Shown: positions 42,371 to 54,494 of the stretch, in pieces
How the letters are laid out: each line of letters opens with the position of its first letter
Position numbering within the stretch: position 1 is the stretch's first letter
Source of the DNA: Arcuatula senhousia
Taxonomy: Eukaryota; Mollusca; Bivalvia; Mytilida; Mytilidae
Reading direction: 5' to 3'
Length of the DNA stretch: 64,000 nucleotides
Assembly (NCBI GenBank): GCA_963971305.1
Contig: OZ020305.1
Coordinates: 11,937,001-12,001,000 of the forward strand
Program-made: the position numbers and the translations under genes
Notes under the pieces: model-generated
What the model was told of the DNA's origin: nothing
Seen by the model: only the letters and a program-made list of their open reading frames with translations
The model's database searches: none

Positions 42371-45346
42371 TATACCACACTAGGTAAACGCTGTCCGCGA
42401 GAGCAAGGATATCTCGCGTTTTCACTGTACGGATATTTCGGATTGTTGTTGACATTGGACACCAGGACTGAAATCGGTGTTTATGCTTACAATAAGAAGC
42501 ATGGAATTGTTTATGCTGACCCTATGTCTTTTTTAAAGATATATTTGCAACTCCTTTCAGTTTTAATGAAATTATTTGGTACTTTATCAGAACCTTTATC
42601 AACAATATTTGTATTTTTAGCAGATGTATGGTTTAAAAAAAAACCGATAATTTACCTATTTTCCCAATATTTTAAATGAAAGGCGATTCAAAACACTTCA
42701 AAATACTATTTACCCAAAATGCATTTAGACCCCTTCTTACTTATTATAAATTGTAGAAAATGCTCGTAACAGAGAACCTTCGATACTGTTATTTCCTGTT
42801 CCGATTTGGCTGTCAAAATCTTACTGTGCTGTTATTTTTGCCAAACTGTACTGATATTCTGTGTTCTTGAAAATTTCAATCGTATATAAAAAAACAGACT
42901 TCGAATTGCAAGATTGACTTACTGTCATGTACACATGCATGGCAATGTAACTTGTAATATATACTACCTCCTATATATTTTCCGAATGGTCGATTTGAAG
43001 TATCAATAGCACGATTTGGTGCAGCCCCTTGTTACACAATGCAATCATATTATAGCCAGATAGGCAAATAACTATTCTAACAGTTTACATTTTTTTTTAT
43101 TAAAATACATATTAATACTTTTTTTATTAAACAATATTGCAGTCTAATTTATACCCCCCCTCACAAAAAAAATACTTGGCAAATCGACATAATATTTTGA
43201 TATTCTATGTATTTTCTCTTAACTCAATTCCATGAATAATACTACGTACACGTATACATAAACAAACATAATGAAATTCATGTCCAACCCCATTCATTCA
43301 TAAGTTACAAATTATTGCCCCCCCCCCCCAAGAAAAATTCTTGATTTACCTACATGAACTTCAACATTGTTCTACGAGGAATTTAATGTTGCACGTATGA
43401 ATACTGCTTATGCAAATGCGCGAGTTCGACTCACGATGTAGCACATAGGTCCCTAGCACATATGCCTCTAATGAAAATACATATTTAAAAGATCATACAT
43501 AATACCGCCTGGTCTCCAAAACACATTACCAAACGTGAATATTTACAGGATACTTTTTGTGCTCACCATGCACTAGTCTGAACTTTCAATTTCATCAGTT
43601 TTAAGACATATTGTATACTTTTTATACGACCGTCAAATTGCTATTGCGACGTTTTTGTCTGTAGACATTTGGTTTTCATGAAGGGTTCAACACGGTTGTA
43701 TCATGCTGCGCGTCGTAACTGGTTAAATTTTTGAATTTAGTGTGTTTTGGCAGAAATATTGATAACTTGATACTTACTTAAAAATTTTCATAAGCGTTTT
43801 TACTATTGTCATTTTTAAGCATTATAGAGATCATGCATGTCAGTTTTGTGTGATGACACTTCACCAAATCATTATTGTTTGAAGTGTTGTGTCGGACTGA
43901 AGATCGATATGTTTGATTTTTTTACATCAGTCGATTGATGATTTTCAGCTAGCTGTCAGTAACAGCGAGTGTTCTATAGAGAGTTCCTTTACTGTCCTTT
44001 CGTTTGTTCTTGTTGTCTTTTGTCTGAGTTCTCCCTAGTGGAATTTGACTTTGATTGATTTGATTTTTATTGTGTGTTTAGTTTCTGTGCTTTGTCTATG
44101 AATATTGATAGGGGGAAGGTTGGGCACAAAAAACTAGTTTAACCCTACCATATATTATATGTACCTGTCCTAAGCCAGGAATCCTTGACATGCTTTCGTT
44201 TGTACTTGTCTTTTTGATGTTTTCTGTTCTTTGTTTTAGAAGAGGTTCTATCTGTGACTATTCCAGGACTGGTTTTGAATTATATGCATTTTATTTAGAC
44301 CATGGGCCAATTGCAGAACCGCAAGCAGCGCCTACTGGCCTCGTTGAAGGCTGCTGGCGGTTGTCCATTGTGGTTTTAAGGAATTGCCGATTGATTGTGG
44401 ACTGTATCGCGTACACTTTTTCCACATCTCATTATTTTCTATTTTTATTTATAGTATACAACTAACTAAAAATTCCGAATATGAGGAAATATTGAACGAG
44501 TTACCAAACAATCCAACAACTCACGAGACTGCCTAGCTAGTGCATGAGTGAATTGTAAAGGTTGTTCGGAAACAAGTTGAATGTTTCCCATATTCAGAGT
44601 CTTAAGTTAGTTATACCATGGAAGTATTAAATTGACGTCCATGGTTATACTATTTATTACAAAGATTAAACTATAATTATGGCTTTATTTGTGGCTGACT
44701 TCCTAACATTTTCAGGTGAACTATTTTCATGCAAGCGTTATAGTTTTCGATACTTTTCGATTGATTACCTATTACTTTGGATTTGGATTTAACATAACTC
44801 TTGATTTTCAAAGAGGGATCTATATTCTACTTTTTAAAATATTTTAATACCCGAAATAACAGTACAGTGTTGATAGATTAATACACGAAGTAACAGTACA
44901 GAATGATTTCATGAACACAGAATAACAGTACAGTCAATATTTCTAAGATTGCTGAATTTCAGTTAATAATCTATTAAATTACTAATTTTATGAATTATAC
45001 TGACAAAATATTTTATCAAAAAGCATTCATACTAGCCTTTTCTTCAAACCCGTATATTTTTCATATGTTATAACTGTATTTCCATTGTTTTTCTAGTAAT
45101 TATGCTTCATTGGTTATTTTTCTTTTGTTTTATGCGGATGTTTTTAAAGATTAACCAAATATGTCCAAGACAAATTTTCAATGATTTAAATTTTTACAAC
45201 AAGCAGTATTAAAAGGGTATTAACTCACGAAAATAACATGTTTAATGAGCCACCTATGCCAGTAGACATGACAACATGAAATATCAGTACAGAAAAAACG
45301 CGAAATATCATTTCTCTCGCGGACAGCGTTTACCTAGTGTGTATAC
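42371..45346. mobile_element. TIR element with TATAC target duplication
   Basis: TIRs of at least 65 bp (42,376 onward; ending 45,341) begin CACACTAGGTAAACGCTG and end CAGCGTTTACCTAGTGTG, flanked by TATAC on both sides (42,371-42,375; 45,342-45,346). Repeated GTAACAGTACAG/CTGTACTG words line the inner arms (42,760-42,860 inverted against 44,840-45,290). No transposase is seen. A GCGGTCGTAT-type fragment (about 43,620-43,735), a C-run (43,318-43,329) and dispersed-repeat sequence (43,920-44,460) lie inside. Confidence 0.8.
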
Positions 45347-45830
45347 CCCCATTACAACTAACAACTGATGAAGATTCCTTTGTCATGCGACTGTGATAAA
45401 TCTGATTTCAGATATGCTTTTTTGCAATCGTGTTTTTAACGAGGACCTTACAATCGTCAATGACCAAGCTTAAAAGAGGACCAAAATTACGACCACCCAC
45501 AAACATTAATTGGAATTCCTGCCTAAAATGTATCAATAATTCCCTTTTCTCTTATTGCAAATCTTGGATTTGGATAGAGAAGGCCGACTCAAAATCTTTA
45601 GACCATTTTATTAATAAATTTATGATAATTGCTAAATACAGAATCCATGAATCGGTCAATTTCAAAATTCATTTGTAGATTTAAGACATGATACTTACCT
45701 AAATCGAATAAAGTCGAAAATCCGTGGTATGCGGTACGTGTTTGTTCCCGCTGATATATTATTATAAATCAAAAATGGTGGATATTTTTTCATCAAATTT
45801 CAAAATAGTTTCATGCCTTACCAAGTGGCC
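45347..45830. other. Intergenic; unrecognised 75-codon open frame
   Basis: A frame over 45,455-45,678 encodes PKLRPPTNINWNSCLKCINN and a Trp/Lys-rich end. It might be the N-terminal part of the LINE fragment just downstream, but I do not recognise it. Confidence 0.35.
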
Positions 45831-45832
45831 TT

Positions 45833-45946
45833 AACAAGAAACAAATCTATGCTTGCTTCATTGATCTTAAAAAAAAGGATTTTGATGCTGTATGGAGAAC
45901 AGGCCTTCTTTATAAACTATGTAAAATGGATATAGGACAAAATGAA
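45833..45946 (+). pseudogene. LINE reverse-transcriptase motif A fragment
   Basis: The plus-strand frame reads IYACFIDLKK, then DFDAVWRTGLLYKLCKMDIG, the motif A/B region of an RT (usual form FIDLKKAFDAVW). The Ala before FDAVW is replaced by Lys-Asp, one extra residue, and a TAG follows at about 45,945. No YADD box is seen downstream. Old LINE remnant, different from the minus-strand LINE. Confidence 0.65.
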
Positions 45947-46289
45947 TAGCATTTATGATAAAAGTAAACTAAATTTTTATTTAAAAAGTTAAATCCAGCC
46001 TTAAAAATAAAACCATATCTCTTAATTTCAAACTTTTAATTCAGGAAACTCATTACAAAATTAAGAATCAGTGACCACAAACTGTTCATTAAAAAGGAAG
46101 GAACTTTGAAATTTCTAGAGAAGGAAGATTAAGGCCGCGTTCACACTGAGAAAAACTCATAGTAGTTTAAATGTCGTCCGCACTAACATTAAACATCAAA
46201 GCGTTCACACTGTAAAATTTCTATGTTTACATGTCACCGTTTGGACTCGTGAGCGGATGAAAAGGTGATTCACGTACATGGAAATGGTA

Positions 46290-46467
46290 AATAAAGGTAA
46301 TAACAAAATTACCGAACTTGAATGATCAATCTCATAGTCCAGAGAAAAAGACAAAAACGAATCAGTCATACCGGAGAACTAGTGGATCGCAATGGTCCTG
46401 ACTTGGTACAGGCATTTCAAACGAAATGGTGGGTTAAACCAGGTTTTATGGCGCCAAACCTCCCTCA
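46290..46467 (-). mobile_element. Dispersed repeat, insertion resolved by palindrome partner
   Basis: About 178 bp interrupt the left arm of an inverted repeat whose right arm (48,560-48,590) is continuous, so both boundaries are visible: AAATAAAGG at the left and CCTCCCTC at the right, with AATA possibly duplicated. The inside matches 32,395-32,610 inverted. This defines one full-length unit of the family. Confidence 0.75.
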
Positions 46468-48914
46468 ATAACACACTTTGAAAAGGCAAAATTTTCAAAA
46501 ATAGCAATATGTCATCAAAAAGGTCTATAATAAGCCCAGTAGCCATTCTTATATAAAAACAAATGCTATTGCACGGAACACCTCATATCTTTAGGTGTTT
46601 AATTTTGTTGGCATCATAATTCATTATTGAACGATTTGTTCCACAACCTCTTTACAAAATCAATACTTCATTTGAAATATGAATTTATTTACAAAATAAA
46701 TATTTACACACATTTCTACTCAAACAGGTCAAAATTTTTAGAACAATCATTATCACATGGAATGTGTTAACATGATAAATGAGTTCATTTATCTTATATA
46801 TCGCTTGTAAATGTCGATACACCGAAAACGCAGGGCGAAAAGGTTACAAAATACGTGAGAAAAACTAAAAAGGGTCAATGCGTGTTAAATTACAACACAA
46901 TAATGTAAATAAAGCGAAATTTGTTACATATTTGTTTTTTATTCCCATAAAATATTTTTTAATCAATTGTTGCATATACATGAGGCGAAAAAAACATGTA
47001 TAACCCAATCTTTAATTGCATAATTATACAAACATCTTTACATAAATATGTGTTACTGTTTGGAAAATAAATTTAATTATCAGGTAAACGAAAAAAGGCT
47101 GTGAAATTAAGATAGCACGCGTAGAAGTTTAATTTATTTGATTGTCTTAAATAAGCCTAACTTGATGTTAACGTTTGGCTATAAACTTAACTACCAACAA
47201 TCATGGACAGGAGTTTCTTAAAATAGTTTACTGAATTCCAGCATAAAATTAATTTGAAAGTATTTTTAATGCATTTAAAATTATACTACATACCTTAATT
47301 TCTACAAACTATTAGTAAATAAAAAAAAAACTAAAAAAAACTAAAACTGCTTTTTGACGATTTTTAATTATTAAATTAATGCTTGTATTGATTGAGAAAT
47401 ATATCTCTTTTGTTGTCTTTTCGTGCCACATTTTTGTTTTGGTCGGTTGAGCCATAGTCTGCTTTTCTTTCTTATTGGCATATTACCTGAAAAAAATGTA
47501 CTCCTTAATTCTTGAATGAAGGAAATAAATTGATATTGGTGTATAGTGCTTACAAAATTGTACGCGGACTGTTTTAAAGTGAGTAAGGGAGTTGAATGTC
47601 AGACAATCTGGTCGACTTTGAAAATAACTTTTGCCAAGGAATTTTCCTTCGAGAGAGAGAGTTTTAAAATGGACATGTTTTGTGTTTCGGGTTCATATGT
47701 GTAAAATGTATTTGATAAATACTTTCTATTCTAAAACGTATGTTTAAAATAAATTGTTTTATATGTCATGTTTCAATACGCTTAATATCGCATCGAAATA
47801 GTTGACGGAATAGCCGAAGACGCTGTACATGTTTTCAAAGAAGAAGTTTTCATAAATTCAAATGACAACAAATTTCCAGACATTAAATTTTCCTACGCCT
47901 GACGCGCTCTACCAAAATTAGGATTCCCGACTTTTTATTTCAGAGCAGTATTTTTTCTAATAATGATTCAATTTGAATTGTATCTTTTTTTTGCCCGGCA
48001 GTCTGTATGTGTAACATTGCTCTTGGCAGCCACAGTCATCAACATAGACACTGACTAGTAGATCTACAAATTGAGTAATACAGGTTGTTATTGATTCTTT
48101 CGGAATGAGAAAGATTTATCGTTATATAACCATCCCTTCCAGCATTATTCATTTGTTGTTTCTTGACCATTTTTATATGCGTTACCGATTGATAACCTTT
48201 TCAGACGGCGTTACTTTAATTTTTGGGCATAACTTTTATTATAAGATCCGTGCCTATAAAAAAACGGTGTTTATATATATTTTATATCCCTAAAAGCACG
48301 TGTATGCACATTATATTCTTAAAAAAGGTGATTTTATTAGAAAAAAAAATGTTTTATTGTTATTTTTTTTGTAACATCATTTTGTCATTAAGTTGGAAGA
48401 AAACTGAAACATTCTTTCGAAAAATATCATGCATCTTAAGAAAGGGAACGGTTTCAAGTGTTCCGTGAGCCATGGCATTTAATATATAGTTGAAATGGGT
48501 AACGAAAAATGATACTCAAACATACCTTGTTTTGTTTTTAATCCGTTTATCCCTTTTCAAAGTGTGTTATTAACCATTTCCATGTACGTGAATCACCTTT
48601 TCATCCGCTCACGAGTCCATACGGTGACATGTAGTTTAAATGTTGTGTTCATTACATGCATTCGATACTTAATGTAGTCCTGGTGTGGGTTTAATGTAAA
48701 ATGAATTTTGCTTATTTCTTTTGAATGAAAGGCATGCACATGCATTACTATCATTGGAAAGCTTTATTTTTAGTATATATTTTCTTATATTTCAACATTT
48801 TCTCGGGTGAGTGAAAAAATAGGGGTACATGCAACTTCTAAATATTTAATGTATATGTATACGGCAAGGCGGAATAGAATTTCATAAATTAGGATCTAAT
48901 TTTTGTGGGCAAAG

Positions 48915-49400
48915 CGACCTTTATCAGGAATATGAACATGAACAGGTGATAAAATGAACATGAAATGATGATGATGTGGAGGAAATGGGGGGCAAAGTCC
49001 AATAGGGGATAAGAATTTTGACTGTCAATTGGAAAATCAGGAACGGGCATAAGAATTTTGACTGTCAATTGGAAAATCAGGAACGGGCAGATTTTTACAT
49101 AGGAATCCTATATGGGTTCTCTTAACAAGGCATTCAGCAAGGTTCTCTAACGCGTGAAGAACATGATTTTTTTCCTAACACGTTGCGCCACTATAGTTTG
49201 CGGTCAAGTTTTCCACATTTTACATTTGTAGCCTGACGACACGGCATTATGACGGACTGCCCATTCAACCACCGAGTACACATTCCAGTCGTTTTGTGGA
49301 CAAAGCAGCAGACCCGATATCACGTTGCTGAGCGCTCTTTAGTGGATTTTTACCGACAACATGGCGCTGCCGCGGGCCCGGGCCAGTATTTATGTATAGC
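48915..49400 (+). repeat. Dispersed repeat G, copy 1
   Basis: Shares ATGAACATGAAATGATGATG, TGGAGGAAATGGG, GCCTGACGAC, GAGCGCTCTTTAGTGGA and TTTTTACCGACAA with 51,181-51,715. It holds an exact 40-bp tandem duplication at 49,010-49,089 (ATAAGAATTTTGACTGTCAA onward). Confidence 0.8.
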
Positions 49401-49928
49401 AAAAGCTTTTTATATCAATAAATTTAAAAATACAAACGGACGAACGGACTAAAGCGCCAGAAAATGTGTACACCTTTATTGTTATTCTATAAAAAAAAAT
49501 CAATAAAAAAAGACTGAAGTAAATCAAAATCCATGCGTCATGTGCGTATTCTATGTTTAAATGTCTATTCGCCAAATTAACAATCATGGTTATTTATCCG
49601 TTCATGTTTTCTGTACTTTTAAATTACATGTACACTTGCATTTAATAATGTGAACATATCATATGTCCAGTCATTTAATTTAGGTTTATCAATAAGAACA
49701 AATTTAGTGTGAAACTAGTTTTAAGAACATTAAACTACTTCTACACATGTTTACTGAAAACAACTTCAGTGTGTGAACGCGGCCTTAGACCCTGCAATGT
49801 CATTATTATAACCTATTATACATACACACCATTGTTGCATTATACCCATACAAGAAGTTGAGGAGGGTGTTATGTTTAAGACTGGTCCGTCAGCTTGTTT
49901 ACCCGAGGGGTCAATATTTCCAGTAAAG

Positions 49929-50033
49929 GATATGAGCCGTAAACAGTCCATTCGGAAAAATATTGGACAGGTCTGAGGCGCAGCCGAAGACCTCTCCTAT
50001 ATTTTGCCGAATGAACTGTTTAAGGCTTATATC
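49929..50033. repeat. 105-bp palindrome
   Basis: Arms of about 46 bp from GATATGAGCC to GGCTTATATC (inner CATTCGGAAAAATAT and ATATTTTGCCGAATG, AGGTCT and AGACCT) around GAGGCGCAGCCGA. Palindromic MITE or hairpin-forming site. Confidence 0.8.
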
Positions 50034-50079
50034 TTACTTAACTCTAAGTGAACTCTAATTTGTCAAGTCTTCCAAAGCT

Positions 50080-50335
50080 GAATGGTTAGCGTTGTGGACA
50101 ATATGAAAAGAAAAAAAAAGCGTTGTGGACTATGGTGGGAGAGAATCGGGTTCGAATCCAGCTATGGACAAAACAATTTTTGTTATCGATTTAGATTTAT
50201 TATACACGTTTATACAATCAGAATGATTTAAATACCCCAATCAAACACTTTGAATCAAGCAATCGGTAGCCACAGGCTAAATGACATTGCCTGAAACGAG
50301 AAAGATTGCGGGTTCGAGGCCAGGCATGGCATAAG
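50080..50335 (+). other. Two tRNA-like modules
   Basis: Module 1 (50,073-50,170): TGGTTAGCGTTGTGGA (D-arm-like), a roughly 31-bp partial duplication, then GGGTTCGAATCCAGC (T arm with B box) and CTATGGACA, which pairs with TCCAAAG before the D arm. Module 2 (50,265-50,332): GGTAGCCACAGGCTAA, then GCGGGTTCGAGGCCAGGC. Neither folds into a complete tRNA, so they are most likely tRNA-derived SINE heads. Confidence 0.5.
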
Positions 50336-50339
50336 TTGT

Positions 50340-51180
50340 CAATAATGTATCGAATGTTATACTTGCTGCATTTTCCCATCAATCATTGACTTAGAAAATG
50401 TTAAAGTCACATAAATACTATTACTGACCGTCCAATATTAATTAAAATGAATCCAATATTAAGAAGAAAACAGTCCAATATTAAAACTAAACAGTTCTTT
50501 TCGGTAAAATAAAATACTGCATTAACAATGGCATGACGTCACAACTGTGTTTTAAGAAACTATTGACCTTAGGCTTTCAATACTTGGAATTTATCGTATG
50601 GTCGGATAAGTTTCTTGATATATATATCGTCTTCAGGTCTAAGGGTTTTTTTTTCCCATTAATTGCTTTCAGAATAGAGATTCTGTATAATTTTGTGTTG
50701 TCTGTGTGTTGTCTGTCAATTTCCATGGTCTTCAGCCGCCATCAGACTCCCTGGTACGAAGATCAAATATTTAAAGTCCCGCTTGGCAAATGAAGTAATG
50801 TATTTTAAAAAAAAATCCACATCCCACTGGTAGATCCAGAAAATGTTTATAAGACGGCATTGGTCATTCTTCACAGATTTCTTATTTTTCCATGTTTTGT
50901 TGTTCATATGATGATTTTTTGATGCATTATAAAATCTAAATATCATGATAAGCTTTCAGGAAATCACACGAATAAATGATTTTGCATCATTTACCCAAGA
51001 GCTTTGAGGCCTTCAGCAATCCCCATATCTGTTTAGTATGCTAGTTAATTCGCAGGATCCCTAACCAAATAAAAAGGCTTGTTTTTCTATGATCCCTTAT
51101 TGGCTTCAACTGGTACTTTTCTTTTTCTTATTTTAACCCCCGACAATGAACTTTTGAAAACTTTTAGCCAAAAGGTGAAC
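50340..51180. other. Intergenic, no gene recognised
   Basis: No supported gene. A TCCAATATTAA motif is repeated at 50,431-50,482. Confidence 0.45.
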
Positions 51181-51715
51181 CTAAAAGGTTAGTTAGTTAG
51201 TTAGTTATTGCTTTACTCCCAAGCAGCACGATTTCGGCTATATCCGGGAGATGAACATGAAAGTGGTGAGACAATGAACATGAAATGATGATGAAGTGGA
51301 GGAAATGGGAACACAAGGCCAATCGGGTAGGAGAGTTTTGATTGCCACTGGAAAAAGGGATGATGGGTAGGAGCGGGAAATTTAGCCTCCTGCATGGGGA
51401 TCCTACGGGTCCTACTCTTACCGAGACCTGCAGCAGGGTTCTTTAACGTGCGAGGAACGTGACATTTTTCCCAACACGGTGCACCACTATGGTTTGCGGT
51501 CAGGTTTTTCGCATTGTCGCCTGACGACCCCGCATCTCTCGATGTCAGGGCTGCCTCATTCAACCACCTTGGGCACACATCCCAGTCGCTTTGGGCAAAG
51601 CGGCTTGACCCAATGTCAGGTTTCTGAGCGCTCTTTAGTGGACTTTTACCGACAAGCTTAGCGCTGCTGCGGGCCTATTCGCCACCCGAAACCCGCACGG
51701 GTGGAACCTAAAAGG
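51181..51715 (+). repeat. Dispersed repeat G, copy 2 (longest)
   Basis: Starts with a TTAG microsatellite (51,188-51,207), then TTACTCCCAAGCAGCACGAT, TTTCGGCTATATCCGGGAGA and the blocks shared with 48,915-49,400; ends near GGGCCTATTCGCCACCC. An inverted 5' portion is at 54,495-54,690. The microsatellite-ended, 5'-variable copies suggest a SINE or LINE 3' end. Confidence 0.8.
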
Positions 51716-52040
51716 TACCGTGTAATAAGTTCCCAACGTGACAAGTGTACCAGGGCAATTACAAATGAAATATTGCTTCCACTTCTAGTCTTGATAAGTT
51801 TTAGGACAAGATTTCACATATTAAAAAAAAAGTTTATTTGTAAAAGAAACAAATTTTGGATTTTGGATATCCAGCTATTGTCCATTGAAATAAATATTGC
51901 CACATACTGAATGTTTATTTTTGGGGGGATTCTGGTTTTTAATTATTTTCATTTTTTACTTTGTGCTTGCAATAGAGGTTGGCTGACATATTTGCCATAT
52001 CTCACCATATCCCATTTTTTTTCTATGAATATATATGTTA
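51716..52040. other. Intergenic, no gene recognised
   Basis: No supported feature. Confidence 0.4.
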
Positions 52041-52139
52041 CAGTAATTGTGTGTAATTAGTAATTACATGAAATTCCTAAAATTTCCAGTAATTACATGA
52101 AATTACTGAAAAATTCATGAAATTTACACACATTTACTG
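52041..52139. mobile_element. Palindromic MITE copy 1
   Basis: CAGTAATTGTGTGTAATTAG to TTACACACATTTACTG, an almost complete palindrome with iterated AATTACATGAAATT words. Related to 53,512-53,670. Confidence 0.7.
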
Positions 52140-52199
52140 ACTTCATTATAAGTATAAATTGGCTATTAAATAATGATGAAATCTGCAAAAAATAAAGAA

Positions 52200-53100
52200 A
52201 GAATGTGTCCATGGGACACGGATGCCCCCGCTGGCCCAAAACAGGAAGTAGATTTCTGACAGGTCTGAAAATTGCTAAGGACATACAGTTTGTCATACTG
52301 ATCCATCCTACCAAGTTTCAAAAAATTCTGGTATACAGTTCCTGAGAAAATCTTGATGGAAATTTTCATATCAGGTTCACATATTTTCACATTGGCCTAA
52401 GTCCCAAACAGGAAGTAGATGTCTGACAGGTCTGAAAATCACTAAGGATGTATAGTTTGTCATATTCAACAATCCTAACAAGTTTCAAATCATTCTCATG
52501 TACGGTTCCTGAGAAAAGCTTGACGGAAATTTTCATAGTCATTCTCACATATTTTAACATTGGCCTAAGTCCCAAACAGGAAGTAGATGTCTGACAGGTC
52601 TTAAAATCGCTTAGGACGTATAGTTTGTCATACTTAACCATCCTACCAAGTTTCAAATCATTCTCATGTACGGTTCCTGAGAAAAGCTTGACGGAAATTT
52701 TCATAGTAATTCTCACATATTTTAACATTGGCCTAAGTCCCAAACAGGAAGTAGATATCCGACAGGTCTCAAAATCGCTCAGGACGTATAGTTTGTCATA
52801 CTGAACCATCCTATCAAGTTTCAAATCATTTTCATGTAAGGTTCCTGAGAAAAGCTTGACGGAAATTTGCATAGTCATGTTCACATATTTTAACATTGGC
52901 CTAAGTCCCAAACAGGAAGTAGATGTCCGACAGGTCTCAAAATTGCTTAGGACGTATAGTTTGTCATACTTAACCATCCTACCAAGTTTCAAATCATTCC
53001 CATGTATGGTTCCTGAGAAAAGCTTGACGGAAATTCGTACGGACGTACGTACGGACATGAGTAAAACTTAATGCCCCCCGACATGTCGTTGCGGGGGCAT
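52200..53100. mobile_element. 168-bp tandem-core element C
   Basis: Start: GGACACGGATGCCCCCGCTG. Core: five monomers of 168 bp (GGAAGTAGAT at 52,244, 52,411, 52,579, 52,747, 52,915). End: a CGTACGGACGTACGTACGGAC microsatellite and the hairpin ATGCCCCCCGACATG/TGTCGTTGCGGGGGCAT. It shares the monomer length and the words CAGGAAGTAG and TTGACGGAAATTT with elements B1/B2. Because 168 is a multiple of three, the minus strand stays open for 223 codons; this is not a gene. Confidence 0.85.
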
Positions 53101-53511
53101 AAAAATCATGAAAGAATAGTGCAGAATTATTAAGAGGAATCTGGATTGCTTAATTAGATTTATATAAAAAAAAATAAGTTTCCAACTCCTGAAGAACAAA
53201 ATAATTCACTTTCCATTGTTGAATTTTACACATCTGTATGAGTATGACAAACATTTAAAAAATAAAAAAAAAAGAATATTGTTTTGGGACACGGATGTCT
53301 GCCTCTTCTGGGCCCTAAATAGGAATTAGAAATCACAGTACATAGGTTATGTTAATGAATACATGTGCCCCAGGGGTGATGCTACTGTATGGTTTGAATC
53401 ATTAATTTTCTTCTTTTTTTATTTTGCTTTTAAAACACCTTTTTAAATTTACTATAGCTTTAACTTTTTTAAATACTTTAATAAATCAACTTTAGTTGAA
53501 GATTTTGTTTT
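53101..53511. other. Intergenic with C-element fragment
   Basis: GGGACACGGATGTCTGCC and AATAGGAATTAGA (53,286-53,330) are a truncated, divergent copy of the start of element C. No gene. Confidence 0.55.
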
Positions 53512-53670
53512 CAGTAAATGTGTGTAAAATTCCCTAAAATTTTCAGTAATTTCATGTAATTACTGGCGAAAAGCAGTTATTTCACGTAATTTCTTAGCCC
53601 TTTAGGAATTACACGAAATTCCTGAATTTTCAGTAATTTCATGAAATTCCTAATTACACACATTTACTGT
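53512..53670. mobile_element. Palindromic MITE copy 2
   Basis: CAGTAAATGTGTGTAAAATT to AATTACACACATTTACTG, with inner AATTTCATG/CATGTAATTA words; about 60 bp longer than copy 1. A (TA)n microsatellite follows (53,672-53,690). Confidence 0.75.
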
Positions 53671-53690
53671 AACATATATATATATATATA

Positions 53691-54494
53691 TGTTTTGAAT
53701 ATGCATGTATTCAAAATCAAAATACAATAGTCCAATGAAAAATTCATCTCCTAATGAGAGTTTGTCTGTTTGACATATTCCCCATATCACATTATTCTTT
53801 TTAAAAAATGTGAATGTTTTGAATATAAATGCATTCACGATGAGAATAAATTAGTTTACGAATACAAAACATATGTAAAAAAAATCTGAATTTGTATAAA
53901 AAAAAAGGATTTTGTTTTGGGTAAAAAAAATTGTTACTTTGATTTGGACAGAAAAAAATATAATATCAGGTTACAAAATCCCAGCCTCCCCCACCGTATG
54001 AAAATGGTTCGTACCTTAGTTCTAAGTTTAAGGGGAGACGTTACTTTAGTCGACCATCTTACTTTTCAATAAAATTTTACATAGTTATACCTTTTACCCT
54101 GATACACCAGAATATCAAGTCAAAACATAGTGTTGTGGATCGATTTTTTAAGATATTTAACTTTAAAAACGCCGATTTTGGCGGGAAATTTGTATAGACG
54201 TAATGGGAAAACACAAAAAAATGTACCAAAATTTTCGATTGACATCGAATAAATTCCAGCAAAAATTTTACCTTCCAACAAAAAACTAACATAGTAAAAT
54301 TCAATAAATTTCAAAAATAATGATATAATTTTTGTACTAGGTCATGGACCATCTTTTTTCAAGAATTGAGCTCAAAGATTTAGAATTGTGTAAAAAAACA
54401 GAAAACGTCGACGTCGTGAGTTCAGTATTTGGACGTAAATAGCTTTTAACGTTACGCAAATAAATAACGTATTTGCTGGATTATCAAATTTTGC
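53691..54494. other. Intergenic, no gene recognised
   Basis: No supported feature. Confidence 0.45.

Larger units (their letters stand above)
46129..49787. mobile_element. Composite TIR element (TAAGGCCGCGTTCACAC)
   Basis: TIRs TAAGGCCGCGTTCACACTGA (46,130) and GTGTGAACGCGGCCTTA (ending 49,787), possibly with a TA duplication. An inner inverted repeat (GATTCACGTACATGGAAATGG at 46,267; CCATTTCCATGTACGTGAATC near 48,578) continues as AATAACACACTTTGAAAAGG after a dispersed repeat that split the left arm. Nothing coding is recognised in 46,500-48,560. A copy of the AGCACGATTTCGGC family lies at 48,915-49,400. Confidence 0.7.

Noticed and set aside
44190..44465. 91-codon open frame with a hydrophobic start
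   Set aside because: Lies in dispersed-repeat-like sequence inside a TIR element; no domain or splice context.
52387..53058. 223-codon minus-strand open frame with four near-identical 56-residue repeats
   Set aside because: It follows exactly from a non-coding 168-bp (3 x 56) tandem array of a mobile element; the monomer is shared with families where the frame is not kept open.
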